This document shows, one piece after another, positions 1-11,106 of a DNA stretch of 64,000 bases. The stretch covers positions 113,136,240-113,200,239 of the forward strand of contig NC_051064.1 in the NCBI RefSeq assembly GCF_004664715.2. The letters are read 5' to 3'. The notes beneath the pieces were generated by a model. That model was not told the DNA's origin. It did no database searches and saw nothing but the letters and a program-made list of their open reading frames with translations. The translations under genes and the position numbers were made by a program. The stretch's first letter is position 1; each line of letters opens with the position of its first letter. The DNA comes from Peromyscus leucopus (Eukaryota > Chordata > Mammalia > Rodentia > Cricetidae).

Positions 1-294
1 TCATAACAGCCATATACGACAAATAGGGTTTCAATTTACTACAGAGGAAATGGATGATTTCAAGAGTTAAGTGACTTACAAATGGTCACATGGTTAGTTT
101 ATATACAGTAGAGCTAGGATTCAGATATTCTCATTTTTGCTATGTATCAGGTTGCTCATCTTGCTTGTTGGCTTATTCTGTACACTTTAAAAGTTCCTTC
201 TTTAATTGTTCATTTAGAAACAAAACAGGACACTTTACTTTTTTTCTCTTTTTAAAAAAAAAAGATAAAACTTTACCTGAATCTTTCATTTAAG

Positions 295-375
295 GATGAA
301 CGTGAAGCCAGAGAAAATGTGAAGAGAGAGCAAGATGAGGCATATCGTCTTTCCCTTGAAGCTGACAGGGCAAAG
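295..375 (+). CDS. Faf1: Faf1 coding exon (helical linker before UBX)
   Basis: This exon encodes 27 residues in phase 0, beginning DEREARENVK and ending EADRAK. It is flanked by an acceptor (tttaag before 295) and a GT donor at 376. The residues match the charged, Glu/Arg-rich segment of FAS-associated factor 1 between its UAS thioredoxin-like domain and its C-terminal UBX domain. FAF1 is an adaptor that binds ubiquitinated proteins through its UBA domain and the p97/VCP segregase through UBX, and it was first described as a Fas-binding, pro-apoptotic factor. Given the usual protein length of about 650 residues, this exon covers about residues 499-525. All upstream exons lie outside the window. 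Identification is by residue recognition plus agreement of four consecutive exons and their splice sites. Confidence 0.93.
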
Positions 376-448
376 GTGGGTTTGGTCAAGTGTCTTCTGG
401 AATAGGAACTGAATTAGGAACTGAATCCTAAATGGTTTTTGGTTGTCT

Positions 449-455
<7 letters not shown>

Positions 456-508
<53 letters not shown>
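456..508. repeat. (CT)n microsatellite
   Basis: Uninterrupted CT dinucleotides, about 26 units, starting 80 bases after a Faf1 splice donor. The open frames across it (Ser-Leu or Arg-Glu repeats) are artefacts of the repeat. Confidence 0.97.
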
Positions 509-511
<3 letters not shown>

Positions 512-727
512 TGGTGCCCTAAAAAATGTTAAATTTTCTTTAGAAAAAGCTAGGTCAGAAAATAGTTCTACCCATAATTCTCATATTATTGTTTATTTTG
601 ACAAAGTAAGTCATGTCAGAGTAATAAAAATGATAAGAAAATTAGCCTGGTATCTGTATTATAATTAGTGTATGGTAGAACCCAATAGGTTTTTTACCAT
701 TTACTTCTTACTGTGTTTTTGTGCCTC

Positions 728-743
728 TGTGTGTGTGTGTGTG

Positions 744-779
<36 letters not shown>
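728..779. repeat. (TG)n microsatellite
   Basis: TG dinucleotides with one interruption (tgatg). It directly abuts the B3-type SINE fragment that follows, so it is probably the expanded tail of that antisense SINE. Confidence 0.95.
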
Positions 780-780
<1 letters not shown>

Positions 781-905
781 AGTCAGAGGATGTCTTGAAG
801 GAGTCAGTTCTCTCCTTTCACCATGCAGGTCCTGATAATCTAACTCAGGGTGTCAGATAGGGCTGCAGGCATCCTTCCTTGATGAGTCACTCACCTGCCT
901 AGATG
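780..905 (-). mobile_element. B3/B2-type SINE fragment
   Basis: Antisense B3 features: 'cagaggatgtcttgaaggag', then 'ttctctcctttcaccatg' and a degraded remainder. Diverged and 5'-truncated; the TG repeat sits at its tail side. Confidence 0.7.
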
Positions 906-1421
906 TTCTTTTAAGTCCTTTTGGTGACTACTGTGCTTTTAGGTTTAAAAACAGTGACCTAGTCAATGCTTCTTAAGCACATGCTGCTGTACTGGGTATT
1001 GAAGGAGCAAAAAATGAATAAGCCTTGTTGGTGCCCTCAAACGACTTACAGTTTGGTAGAATGGCTTAAGTCAAAACCACAGACTGCGTTTCCCTTAGTC
1101 AAGTGGCCCACAAGGCATCAGAGAAGCACTGAATTTGTGTATGTTCGTGAACTGGAGTTTCAGTGGGGAAAAAAGTCTTTCAGCTGTTTTGAAATGGGAA
1201 TGTGCTGGGAATGCTTTCATATAGGTGATCTACATGGACTACGCAGAGGAAGGGGTAGTAGAGCAAGCTAAAGGCACACCGTTGTGACTAAAACTTGAGG
1301 TTTTTACAAGAGCACAAGAAAAAAGGATCAAAATTTAGGGACAAGAGAAATGTCCTAGGGGTGGTTTTTGATGAGTGGGGATTGGTGGTGGTGATGTTTT
1401 GGTTTGCTTTGCTTTGCTTTG

Positions 1422-1626
1422 GTTTTAGAAACAGACTGTGAATCTTGGGCTGACCTTTACTCACTATATAGCCAAGAATAACCCTAAACTTCTGATCCCC
1501 CTGCTTGCGCCTCCAGAGTGCTAGGATTCACACATGTGACACCATGTTCAGTTCATGCTTTGTGGTGCTGGGGATCAAACCAGAGCTTCATGTATACTAG
1601 GCAAGCATGCTGCCAACTCAGCTCTC
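1422..1626 (-). mobile_element. B4 SINE (ID joined to B1-like unit)
   Basis: An antisense B1-like part (agaaacagactgtg to cacatgtgacaccatg) is followed by an antisense ID part (gtgctggggatcaaac, aggcaagcatgctgcc). B1 and ID in this order are typical of the rodent B4 family. A short TATATC-rich tract follows (1627-1663). Confidence 0.7.
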
Positions 1627-2057
1627 TCTATATCTATATATCTATATATGTCTATATATATCCCTAGCCTCGAAGGCACTTAAATACCTCCTTACACAGA
1701 GCTAACAATCTTGTTTGACCAAGAATCCAGCATATCAGAAAACTACTTTTTGTAGTTTCCCGTTTCCGTTCTTATTCCAGAAAGAAACATTGCTATTATC
1801 ACAGTGCCCGTGTAGATTATATTGAATAAGCCCTTTGGATATAACTTGTTCTTTTTTTTTTCCCTTTTTCCCCCAGAGTAGAAAAGTAGATTTCCACCCA
1901 ACCGCTTCATGTAACACAATTTAAAAAAAAAAATCTTCATAGCAGAATTCAACACTGTTAAACATTTATCACAATCCTATATAAGCTTGATTCCTGTGTT
2001 TTATTATTTTTTATATAAATGTTTACTAATATTTGTCCTTATCCATTACATTAACAG

Positions 2058-2135
2058 AGAGAAGCTCATGAGAGAGAGATGGCAGAACAGTTTCGTTTGG
2101 AGCAGATTCGCAAAGAGCAAGAAGAGGAACGAGAG
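2058..2135 (+). CDS. Faf1: Faf1 coding exon (helical linker before UBX)
   Basis: This exon encodes 26 residues, from REAHEREMAEQF to EQEEERE, in phase 0 between an acceptor ending 'aacag' and a donor 'gtaggc'. It continues the previous exon without a frame change. Nearly half of the residues are Glu or Arg in a heptad-compatible pattern, as expected for the predicted helix or coiled coil that precedes UBX in FAF1-type p97 adaptors. It corresponds to about residues 526-551 of the 650-residue family length. No frame break or missing residue is seen. Confidence 0.94.
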
Positions 2136-3699
2136 GTAGGCTGTAATTTTAGAAAGGTATTCTGTTGTATTTAATAATGAGGTTATTGGTATTTTTTAAA
2201 ACACGTTTGTGCTTTTCCTGGGCTGGTTTTGTATAAAAGACCTAGCCTGCCTTTAAAAGAATTATTCCCGGCCTAGTATATGGAACTCTTAGAAAAAACT
2301 TGATCAGGTAGAGTTCTATTCATGGTCTTCTTTTCTCTTTGTTTCTATTCCCATTTGTTGACTTGCCATCATTCTTAGATTTTCTTACTCTGAGAATATG
2401 ACAAGTGTTTTCCCTTCCCCAGACTTTGCCCATCAAAAACTTACAGTGCTACTTCTACAATGTCTTGCATTGAGTCTCTAGATTTGTTCAGCTGCTCTTT
2501 TCCTTTTGAGGTTGTGTCTATATCAAATAGAGGAAATTTAGACTCCTTTACTGTGCTTTTAATGCTGTGTACTTCACCGTCTTAGTAGATAGTGATACAC
2601 ATGTGGGATCTGCCTTACCATGCTTCACAGTCTTTAAAATGTAGAATTATGGTGCTAGAATAGTAAACATTGTGAGAGATGCATGCCTAAGTACAGTAGG
2701 AATAAGGGGAGCGGCATTGAGGGATTCTTCCACTGCAGGGGCATTTAGAATACTTTTCTAGGCATGAGGGCAATAATGCGATTCACTTATTAAAAAGAAG
2801 AAACTATCTAACAAGTTATGAAAAACCTAGAGGTCTAACTGAGAAATTTTATTACTTATCATTCTTGGTAAAAGATACCATACTTTGATTTATCCACTTA
2901 TTTCACCCCTGTTTTACTCTGTGTATGTGTACACATTACTAGTAGCCATCAGACAACTTTTGTTTACTTATCTTTTCTTGTTTGTTTTCTTTTCTCTTTG
3001 TTTCTTCTTGAGCTAGCTACTCTGCCCCCAAATTTAAAAATAATAATAATAATAACAACAATAAGAATTACATGGAACACAGCAAGGGAAACAAATAATA
3101 ATAAAATGTTTTCTGCCTACAACAACCAATTAAATCTTAGGAATATATAATAATATGTCTGCAAATAAGAGGAAATCAACAGGGGAAAGAAGTACTAAGT
3201 GGCATAGGATAAGTAAAAGCAAAATATTTTGGGAGTAAGGGACAGAGAAAAAAAAATCTTTCATAGCTTTGATAATCAGAAAATATATGAAGAAGTAATA
3301 TTTGAGCCAGGTCTTGAATGATATCTAAGATGCATCTGTTCGTGTTCTGATATTTCCCAAGTATCTGCTACATATACAAACCCTGATTCTCATTGTACTG
3401 CATCTATTCCTTAACAGCTCTGCTAGCTGCTTTGAATATTCCTAGTCAATAATCATGAGAACAAGGCACAAAGTTAGAGATTTCTCTTCACAAGTAAGAA
3501 AAATAAAGCTCAGTGAGTCATGTGTAGAACTAGACACAGCTAAGATCCTTATGACTATAAAACTCATGCCCTTCTACATACCCTATTCTAGTCCAAGACC
3601 ATATATCATTTATGTATCTATAGTAGTCATATATGTAGAAATTTGTAGACTTTAGATACAGAGAATTATCCACTATTCTTTTAAGCTAGTTCAAGGAAT
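2136..3699 (+). other. Faf1 intron, unique part
   Basis: AT-rich intronic sequence with no gene. Around 3180-3340 and 3440-3560 there are faint resemblances to ancient mammalian repeats (for example 'atttgagccaggtcttgaatg'), too diverged to classify. A short AAT/AAC-rich tract lies near 3038-3065. Confidence 0.5.
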
Positions 3700-3828
3700 A
3701 CTAATACTGAGATTGATCATCAAGTAAAGATTCCTGCCACCAAGCCTGACTACTTGAATTTGGTCCTTGGATCTTACATTGTAGAAGTAGAGAATTGGCT
3801 CCCACAAGTTGTCCTCTGACCTCCACAC
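3700..3828 (+). mobile_element. B3-type SINE
   Basis: Sense B3 body: 'tgccaccaagcctgac', 'cccacaagttgtcctctgac', 'ctccacacatg'. The 5' end is degraded and the 3' tail runs into the compound microsatellite that follows. Confidence 0.75.
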
Positions 3829-3956
<128 letters not shown>

Positions 3957-4123
3957 TAATTAATGTAAAAAGTAAATGTAGTTTTAAAATTTTTAAAGAA
4001 ATACAGTTTAAAAACTTAAGATTCCTGCTCTTTTACACCCTCTTTTCCACATGAACTTTCTATTTCCCTTCCTCCATCCCCCCCATTTCCTCCCCCACCC
4101 CATTTTTGTTTTGTTTTTCATTT

Positions 4124-4198
4124 GTTTTTGAGACAGGATCATACTACATAGTTCTGCCTTTTAATTACTGAGATTACAGGTATAAGCCATCATACCCT
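4124..4198 (-). mobile_element. B1 SINE, internally deleted
   Basis: Antisense B1 start (tttttgagacaggat) jumps to the B1 5' part (gattacaggtataagcca), so the middle of the element is missing. Confidence 0.7.
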
Positions 4199-4261
4199 CC
4201 CTCTGTCTTACAGGGTATCTACAACCATACTAGCTTGCTCAAATGTCAAGAGTAAAGATTC

Positions 4262-4491
4262 GGGCTGGAGAGATGACTCAGTGGTTAAGAGCACTGGCTG
4301 CTCCACCAGAGGGCCTAGGTTCAATTCCCAGCATCCACACAGTGGCTCTTAACAGTCTTTAACTCTAGTCCTAGGGAATCTAATGTCTTCTTCTGGCTTC
4401 TGCAGACATCAGGCACACATGTGGTACACAGACATACATGGAGGCATAACACTCATATAAAATAAAATTTATTTTTAAAAAATTTAAGTAC
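4262..4491 (+). mobile_element. B2 SINE
   Basis: Sense B2 with the tRNA-derived head 'gggctggagagatgactcag' and 'gttcaattcccagcatcc', then the B2-specific tail region and an A-rich end. The head carries the pol III box A and B-like positions typical of the family. Confidence 0.93.
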
Positions 4492-5447
4492 ACAAAAATT
4501 TACTACATGTTCTGTATTGATAATATGATAGCATATATACTTTCTTCTAATAACTTACATCATTTACCCTGGGCTAAAATTTTCTTCTTCAAATATTTAT
4601 AAGGCATATCTATGGAAGACCCCACATATGTAAATATCCCCATACCAAAAACTTCTGAAATCTAAAGCACTTCTGGCCCCAAGCATTTCAGATAAGACAT
4701 AATTCTACCTGTATATGTATTCCAGCTGTTAACATGTAAAAGGATAGGAACCAGGGAAGGGTACAGATTAAACATTGTAGCAGTCATTCCTTGCACTTTT
4801 CCCACAAAATACAACTTTGGCAATACTGTTTTCTCAAACTTCCCTCAAAATCTGTCACAAAGGTTGGTTTTTCTGTAATTCCCATTCTTAAAGATGAGTT
4901 TTCTTTATTCCAGTCTTACCTTGATTTTCTGTTATTTGTTTCTGTGGAATGCCTGTTAACATATTGCAGCACGCTAGTATGCCACAAACCACAACACTAG
5001 GGAATAGCTGCTGTTGTTCAACCTCTGAGACCCAGAAAGGTTATGGCTTGCCTGTTGTCACCAAACTGGTTGAACATATAATCTGGATCAGAAGCTAGAT
5101 CACCTGATTTTCCACACTGCTGGCCTTCAAGTAGAAACCCCAGTCCATATAATTACATTGAGAAACAAGAATAGTTTTGTTGTTTCTATTATCTCTGATA
5201 TTTCAAGATCCTTTAGAAATATGAACAGTCAAATCACCTTGTTCACAAGGAATTTCCTAGTAGTTGACCTCATTTTTCTATAAGCAATTGTTAGAATGAA
5301 ATTAATAAAAAATATAAAGATATATTAATCCAGTCCTTGACCATAATAAATAAGTTATGGCTATTCTGAAGGAAAAACAAAGACATTACGACAGAAACCT
5401 TTCCCTTTTACTAATTTATATGTATCCTTTTTTAAAAAATTATTTAT
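4492..5447 (+). other. Faf1 intron stretch without gene
   Basis: No gene or clear young repeat. The part around 5010-5130 ('gacccagaaaggtta', 'gttgtcacc') weakly resembles an antisense MIR. Confidence 0.4.
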
Positions 5448-5608
5448 GCTGGGTGGTCGGTGGTGGCACACGCCTTTAATCCCAACACTCAGGAGACAGA
5501 GCCAGGCGGATCTCTGTGCGTTCGAGGCCTGGTCTACAGAGCGAGATCCAGGAGAAGCACCAAAACTACACAGAAACCCTGTCTCGAAAAACCAATAAAT
5601 AAATAAAT
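5448..5608 (+). mobile_element. B1 SINE
   Basis: Sense B1 from 'gctgggtggtcggtgg' through 'cgagatccaggag' to 'aaaccctgtctcgaaaa' and an AAAT tail. The 3' half is of the 'caccaaaactacacag' type. The antisense frame here (FETGFLCSFG) is a B1 artefact. Confidence 0.95.
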
Positions 5609-7354
5609 ATTCTTCTCTTATACATCCCAACTGCAGATTCACCTTGCTCCTCCCAGCCTAAAACAATTTTAAGTGATGTGTATAAATATTTGTAATTGAA
5701 AGAATTTTAGAAAGAATGATAGATGTACAAATACAGACAACCAGAAGATAAGCAAAAAGTGATCATGAGCATGTTGACAAGTAACTCAAGAGGAGACCAA
5801 ATACATATAATCAGATTTGCTCAAAGTGAGCTGCACAGTATGTTCTATATTTCTCTCGAGCTAAAACAAAGAAAGATATGATAGTTTCCAAGTTCTACTT
5901 TATGAGTTTAGCAACAGATAATATAGCTAGTCTCTCTAAGGATAGCCTAGATTTTTCTAGCACTGAAGCCTTAGAGTAGTGATCCCTCTAGTTCTCTAAG
6001 AGGAATCTGTGTGTGGTGAACATATGACATCTCCTGACAGATGTTTTCAGGTAATTCAAGTCATGAATCCAAACTATAATTTATGTCGCGTGTTTCTGGC
6101 AGTCCAGTTTTAAGGATGGATCTTACAATGCCTGTAGAGTGTGTAAGCAGTTGTCATCCAGGATATCTTTCCTTGTCACTGAGTGTTTGGCAAGTAGAGC
6201 AAAGACTCAACTAAAGTTTTACTCTGTGTTGAGCAGATGTTCATTGGTATTATTTTATTTATAAGTCATTAAGTCAGTTGCCATGGTTACTTACCTAACT
6301 TACTGTGTTATATTTGTAAGACATAATTCAGCCCTCAAGAAGCTCATTATCTAGTGTAAGAGATGGACAAATACAAAATAACTACAAGAAAAGATAGTGT
6401 ACATTATAAAATTATTAAAGCATCAGAGTGCTTCAAATGTGTGGAGGAAGGAGATGGTTTCTAAAGGTAGAAAAGCACAAGAAAGACTTCACAGAGAGGC
6501 AGAGTGGCCAGATAATAAGCATTACATGAAGCAGAGCAACATTTTGATTGGGTTAATGGTTGGATGGTAGGCTGGGGAAGGACCTTAGTTGTGAATAAAT
6601 ATAGAAAGATAGGTTTTACTGGAGAATACTACATGGACAAACTTAGAGAACAGTTCACTTATTAGAGCTATGCTTGAAAGGGCCGCATTTTTGAAGAATT
6701 AATGATGGGAAAGAACTGACAAATTTATTCAGTTTTATTCATTTTTTTTTCAAAGTTATGTTTTTTCCTGTCTACCCAAAATTGTTTCCTTTTAAGCTTT
6801 GATGTCTCCTGAAGTAGAAAACATTAAATAATATTAAAGGCAAGAAAACAGAAATTATATTAGAAGCCTTGGCAAGTTCCCTCAAGATTTTTATTGCTAG
6901 GCCATCATCTCTACTTACATTGCTAATACATATCATCAACCTCATTTGTCTAAAATCTTAAATTTGATCTCATCTTTCCTACCCAAATCTGCCTTCTGTA
7001 CCTTTCCTGCCTTGCTTAGTAAGTGGAAAATCTTTTAGTAGTTTGAGCACAAACCTTGCTATCATGCTTGACTTCTATCTTTCACATCCATATTTAATAA
7101 TTATATGTTTTGACCTACTTTAAAAATATTTGCAAAACTCAAATATTTCTCCATTAACTCTGCTACTACCAAACTTACCCAAAGGCCACCTAACTACCTA
7201 ACTTGAGTTCATGTTTCTATTTTTACCTTTCACAGTCTTAATGCATCCTGTAAAACAACTATTGTTGTGTCATGCTTCTTATATTAACTTCACACCTCCA
7301 AATCAGAGCTAACATCTTATATTGATCTCAATTGTATCTTCGTAGAATTTCACC
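5609..7354 (+). other. Faf1 intron stretch without gene
   Basis: AT-rich intronic DNA, no gene seen. Parts near 6330-6480 ('gccctcaagaagctcatta') and 6950-7330 have the look of very old mammalian LINE-2 type sequence, which I cannot confirm by eye. Confidence 0.4.
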
Positions 7355-7586
7355 TAGAAGCTGACAAACTGTTTTTAAAGTGTATTTGAAGAAGAAATAG
7401 AACTGGAGTGGTCAAAACAATGATGAAAAAGAACACAATTGGAGGACACACTATCGGAATTTGAGACTTTATCATCGTGAAAGTTCTAGGGAAAAAACAC
7501 AGGAGAAAAGTCTTCATGACCTTAGATTAGGCAAAGTTTCCTTAGATATGACATCAAAGTCATGATCCATAAAATAACAAGTCTCA
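7355..7586 (+). mobile_element. Old L1 ORF2 fragment
   Basis: Segments such as 'cacaggagaaaagtcttcat', 'gaccttagattaggca' and 'agatatgacatcaaag' resemble the late part of L1 ORF2. Reading frames are broken. A further piece ('agacttcatcaaaattaag', 7912-7930) continues after the inserted B2, so the B2 entered this relic. Confidence 0.5.
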
Positions 7587-7800
7587 GGGCTGGAGAGATG
7601 ACTCAGTGGTTAAAGAGCACAGTCTGTTGTTCAGTTCTGAGGACCTAGTTCAGTTCTCAGATCCCATGGTAGGCAGTTCTCAACTACCTGTAAGTCTGAC
7701 TTACAGAGGGTCTGATGCACTTCTGGCTTCTGTGGGCAACTGAACTCATACACTTAAACACAGACATAAAGCATAAACTTTTTTTATTTTAATCACTAAA
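7587..7800 (+). mobile_element. B2 SINE inserted in L1 relic
   Basis: Sense B2 head 'gggctggagagatgactcag', followed by a diverged body and an A-rich tail. L1-like sequence on both sides places the insertion inside the older L1. Confidence 0.85.
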
Positions 7801-7934
7801 GAAAACTCTTCATTCTTCTGCTTTCTTCCCATGAGGTGTGCACCCTTCCCCCCCCCCATCTTCCTTCTCCCCCCCCCCCCAATAAAACTCTTCACTGAGT
7901 GGGAGGGAAAAAGACTTCATCAAAATTAAGAATT

Positions 7935-8039
7935 CTGTGCACTGGGGATATGGATCAATGACAGGGTGTTTGCCTCACAAGTACAAAGCCCTGGGTTAGA
8001 TACTCAGTATCACGCATGTGCACACATACATACACACAG
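7935..8039 (+). mobile_element. ID-type SINE
   Basis: Tail-to-head ID features in sense: 'cactggggatatggatcaat', 'ttgcctcacaagtacaaagc', 'cctgggttagatactcag', then a CA-rich tail. Derived from tRNA-Ala, but too diverged to be a tRNA gene. Confidence 0.65.
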
Positions 8040-8737
8040 CAGGCTTATTGTCTGTACATTATATCTTAATCTTAAAGGAGGAGTAAAATCATTAAATGGC
8101 TTTCTCAAGCTGAATATGTTCTGAATGCCCTCTTTGTTTCCTCTCTACTCTTCCTCACTCTGCTCCTGTCCCATGGCTGTTGTGCTGGTCTTCAGCACAC
8201 CAGTCCCAGAGCCTTGATGTTCCCTGTGACTCCTGCCTGTAATGCTTTGTGACCCAAATGTTCATGTGGCTTCCACTCTTGCTAAGCCTTTTCTTAATGT
8301 GCCTTACAGTGTTGGAAATTGTGGTCTTTCTCCATTCTTCTAGCATTCTCCACTCTATATGTAATTAATGTATTATGTAATTAATGGGTACACATTTTCC
8401 TATATATTTTGTTGCCTTGGTGTTTGTCTTCATCCTACTGAAAGATTAAGCTCAGTTTAAGCAGAAATTTTTTGTGCTTTTTTTTCTTTGTTCTTTTCCT
8501 GTCGTCTAAAACAGAGCCTAACTTAGGAAAATACTCAGCAAGAATTCATGGAATTAATGTTAGCTTTAGACTGTTTAACATTATAAATTGTTATTTTCTA
8601 CTTACTTTACTAATAAAAGCCTAGAATATAATGAACCCATATTTTTATACATGTGTATGCAAATGTACTAGGCCAATCTTTGAATATGATTACAAAGGTT
8701 TGGTAAAAGAATATATTTTATTTCCTTTTTTTATTAT

Positions 8738-8880
8738 TTTTGGGTTTTCGAGACAGAATTCTCTGTATAGCCCTGGCTGTCCTGGACTCACTCTGTAGAC
8801 CAGGCTGGCCTTGATCTCACAGAGATCTACTTGCCTCTGCCTCCCAAGTGCTGGGATCAAAGGTATGCACTACTACCCAT
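8738..8880 (-). mobile_element. B1 SINE
   Basis: Antisense B1: 'gggttttcgagacagaat', 'ctgtagaccaggctggcc', 'cccaagtgctgggatcaaag'. Near full length. Confidence 0.93.
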
Positions 8881-9764
8881 GAAACAGTGTAGAAGCAGAA
8901 CTTTTCTGAGTATCTGTTTTCAGTTCCTAATTTCACTTCATAACATGTCTCCCATTTCTCATTGTTCAGATATGAATGCTTTAAGTAAGAAGATACTTTT
9001 AACTGTTCTTAAGAACAGTTCATATTTCTTACACCAGCCTCATTTTATCACAAACCTAAAATAATGCAAATAAAAAATCCTATATTTATTGAGTCAACCA
9101 AATGAAGTTTAACAGTGCTGTTTACAGTGACTGTTTGAGTTTAGGTGTCCTTTGTGTCATTGTTTTAAAACAGTGTTTGCTTATACAAATCCTTTGCATT
9201 TAGTATATTTGAGACTGGGCTACTGCTGTATTTTTGTTCTTTTTGCCAATGAAACAGTTGGTTATTCAGAAGCAAGGCAGTAGTGTACTTACCTATTATT
9301 TCTTCATTGCTTTCCACATTGGTCCACTAGTATGGGATAGCTGAGGTTTGCTTTCATTGTGCAGAAAAGCCATGGAGACTGCTTACACTAGGAGGAGTAG
9401 ATATGGTCTGCACAATGAATAGACTAATGGGCTACTGTTGTTTATTCTCCTCTTTTGTAATCACTGAGTTCAGACAATTATGTAGCATCTGTTACTGCAT
9501 AGGAAAATGTCAAATAGAAAGCAAGCAGGCAGGTGGATTAAAGAGAAAGCAGGAGAAAACCAGGAAACACTGAATTAAGTTCTGATTTGAAGTATGTAAA
9601 AGGAATAATTGTACCAACAATAGTAGCAACTGTCCTCAGTTGTTCACAGTGTTATATTCAACATGAGGCACTAGTCCCACCAACTAAGTGCTGACCAGGT
9701 ATCAGCACTAAGTATTTTTTTAAATACGACTGTGTTTTATACAAGGACTTTGTAAGGAAGATGT
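8881..9764 (+). other. Faf1 intron stretch without gene
   Basis: Unique AT-rich sequence; I recognise no gene, repeat family or structured element. Confidence 0.5.
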
Positions 9765-9845
9765 TGTGACTTTGGGAGTCAAACTCAGACTGTGTGCATG
9801 GTATGCAAGTGCTCTACCACTAAGCTGTATACACTTGGCCCTGAC
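9765..9845 (-). mobile_element. ID-type SINE fragment
   Basis: Antisense ID: 'gggagtcaaactcagac', 'gtatgcaagtgctctaccac', 'taagctgtatac'. Confidence 0.65.
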
Positions 9846-9984
9846 CTTTTCTCTTATATGTATGGTCAGAAAGTCTGTTACTTACCTAATAACCAATATT
9901 TCATTCTCAGTCTGTCGTAACAGAACGCCTATATTCCTAATGATGTTAAGGCTTTTTTAATGTATTTATTTTGTTAGATGGTAC

Positions 9985-10115
9985 ATGTAGAAGTCAGAGG
10001 ACAACTTATAAAAGTCAATGCTCTTCTTCCACCATTTAGGTTCCAGGGATTGAATTCAGATCACCAGGCTTGAGCAGCAAGTGCCTTTACCTACTGAGCC
10101 ATCTCATTTGCTCAG
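9985..10115 (-). mobile_element. B3-type SINE
   Basis: Antisense B3: 'gaagtcagaggacaactt', 'cttcttccaccatttagg', 'ctttacctactgagccatct'. Confidence 0.85.
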
Positions 10116-10536
10116 ATTAATGGTTTTTAAAACTGGCTCTTCAAAGTCAGATAGGGATAGACTTTGAAGACAGAGAGCCCCTAGAAAAAGGATGTGATTC
10201 TGAGATCTTGATCAGGTGCAAGTTTTATAGCTATGTCGATGTTTTGAAAATTTACCAAGTTGCACACAATATTTAGGCACTTTTACTTACGTATGCTACT
10301 TTAGTAAAAAAAAAATTTAAGCAGTTCCACATACATTGCTAAATAAAAATATAAAGCTTAATATAACACCAGTTCACATATTATAAAAAACTTAAAATGC
10401 ATGCTTTTCTAAAGACATGCATAAAATTAATAGCGGTTATCTAGGGTGAGGAGAAGGTCTTGGAAGTAGTAATCGCTATACAAGATTGTGAATGTACTTA
10501 ATGCCACTGGAGTATACACTTAAAATCTATTTAAAT

Positions 10537-10740
10537 GGGGGCAGGTGAGATGACTCAGCAGATAAAGGCACGTGCCACCAAGCTTGATGACCTGAGTTCA
10601 ATCTCCCAGAACCCACATGCTGGAGGGAGAGAGCCAATTCCTGCAAGTTGTCACCTGGCATCCACATACATACGGTGACACTCAAGCACCCACACATATA
10701 TACATAAGCATACATACATAATATATAAAATAAATAAATC
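10537..10740 (+). mobile_element. B3-type SINE
   Basis: Sense B3: 'gggcaggtgagatgactcag', 'gccaccaagcttgatgacct', 'caagttgtcacctggcatcc', with a CATA/AAAT-rich tail ending in ataaataaatc. It ends 150 bases before the next Faf1 exon. Confidence 0.9.
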
Positions 10741-10890
10741 TTGTTTTTAAAAACTTGAAATGTTTTAATTAATTGATAACTCGTGTCATGATTAGTTTTC
10801 AGTTTTTATTTTTTTTCTACTTTCTCCCTCACCCATTCTCTATAGTTCCATCTATGCCCTGTTTTAACACTCAATTTTTAATCTACTCAG

Positions 10891-11106
10891 GCCATCCGAC
10901 TCTCCTTAGAACAAGCCCTGCCTCCAGAGCCAAAAGAAGAAAATGCTGAGCCTGTTAGCAAATTGAGAATCCGAACCCCCAGTGGCGAGTTCCTGGAACG
11001 GCGTTTCCTGGCCAGCAGTAAGCTCCAGATTGTCTTTGATTTCGTGGCTTCCAAAGGATTTCCATGGGATGAATTCAAGTTACTGAGCACCTTTCCTAGG
11101 AGAGAT
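10891..11106 (+). CDS. Faf1: Faf1 coding exon (most of UBX domain)
   Basis: This exon encodes 72 residues from AIRLSLEQAL to STFPRRD, in phase 0, between an acceptor 'ctactcag' and a consensus donor 'gtaagt'. Residues 1-25 of the exon are the end of the linker (a Pro/Glu-rich PPEPKEENAEP stretch). The UBX beta-grasp fold starts near KLRIRTPSGEF. The surface loop TFPR near the end is the UBX signature that inserts into the pocket of the p97/VCP N-domain, through which FAF1 recruits p97 with Ufd1-Npl4 to ubiquitinated clients. The exon covers about residues 552-623. The exon boundary falls directly after the FPR loop. The reading frame is intact and all core hydrophobic positions (LQIVFDFV, FPW) are kept. 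Confidence 0.96.

Larger units (their letters stand above)
376..2057 (+). other. Faf1: Faf1 intron, 1.7 kb
   Basis: GT-AG intron between two phase-0 exons. It holds a CT and a TG microsatellite, a B3-type SINE fragment and a B4 SINE. The rest (about 910-1420 and 1665-2040) is unique AT-rich sequence in which I see no gene. The pyrimidine tract before the acceptor at 2057 is weak and broken by the attaacag end. Confidence 0.85.

Noticed and set aside
1..294. A further Faf1 exon at the left edge
   Set aside because: No acceptor-donor pair with a frame matching FAF1 is seen before 295; the segment reads as AT-rich intron.
286..510. Poly Arg-Glu, Ser-Leu, Val or Thr frames at 286-510, 3691-4054 and 57732-58017
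   Set aside because: They are translations of CT, CA and GTG microsatellites.
4262..4335. tRNA-like heads of B2, B3 and ID elements as tRNA genes
   Set aside because: They have box A and B-like words but no complete cloverleaf or anticodon arm and are followed by SINE bodies and tails.
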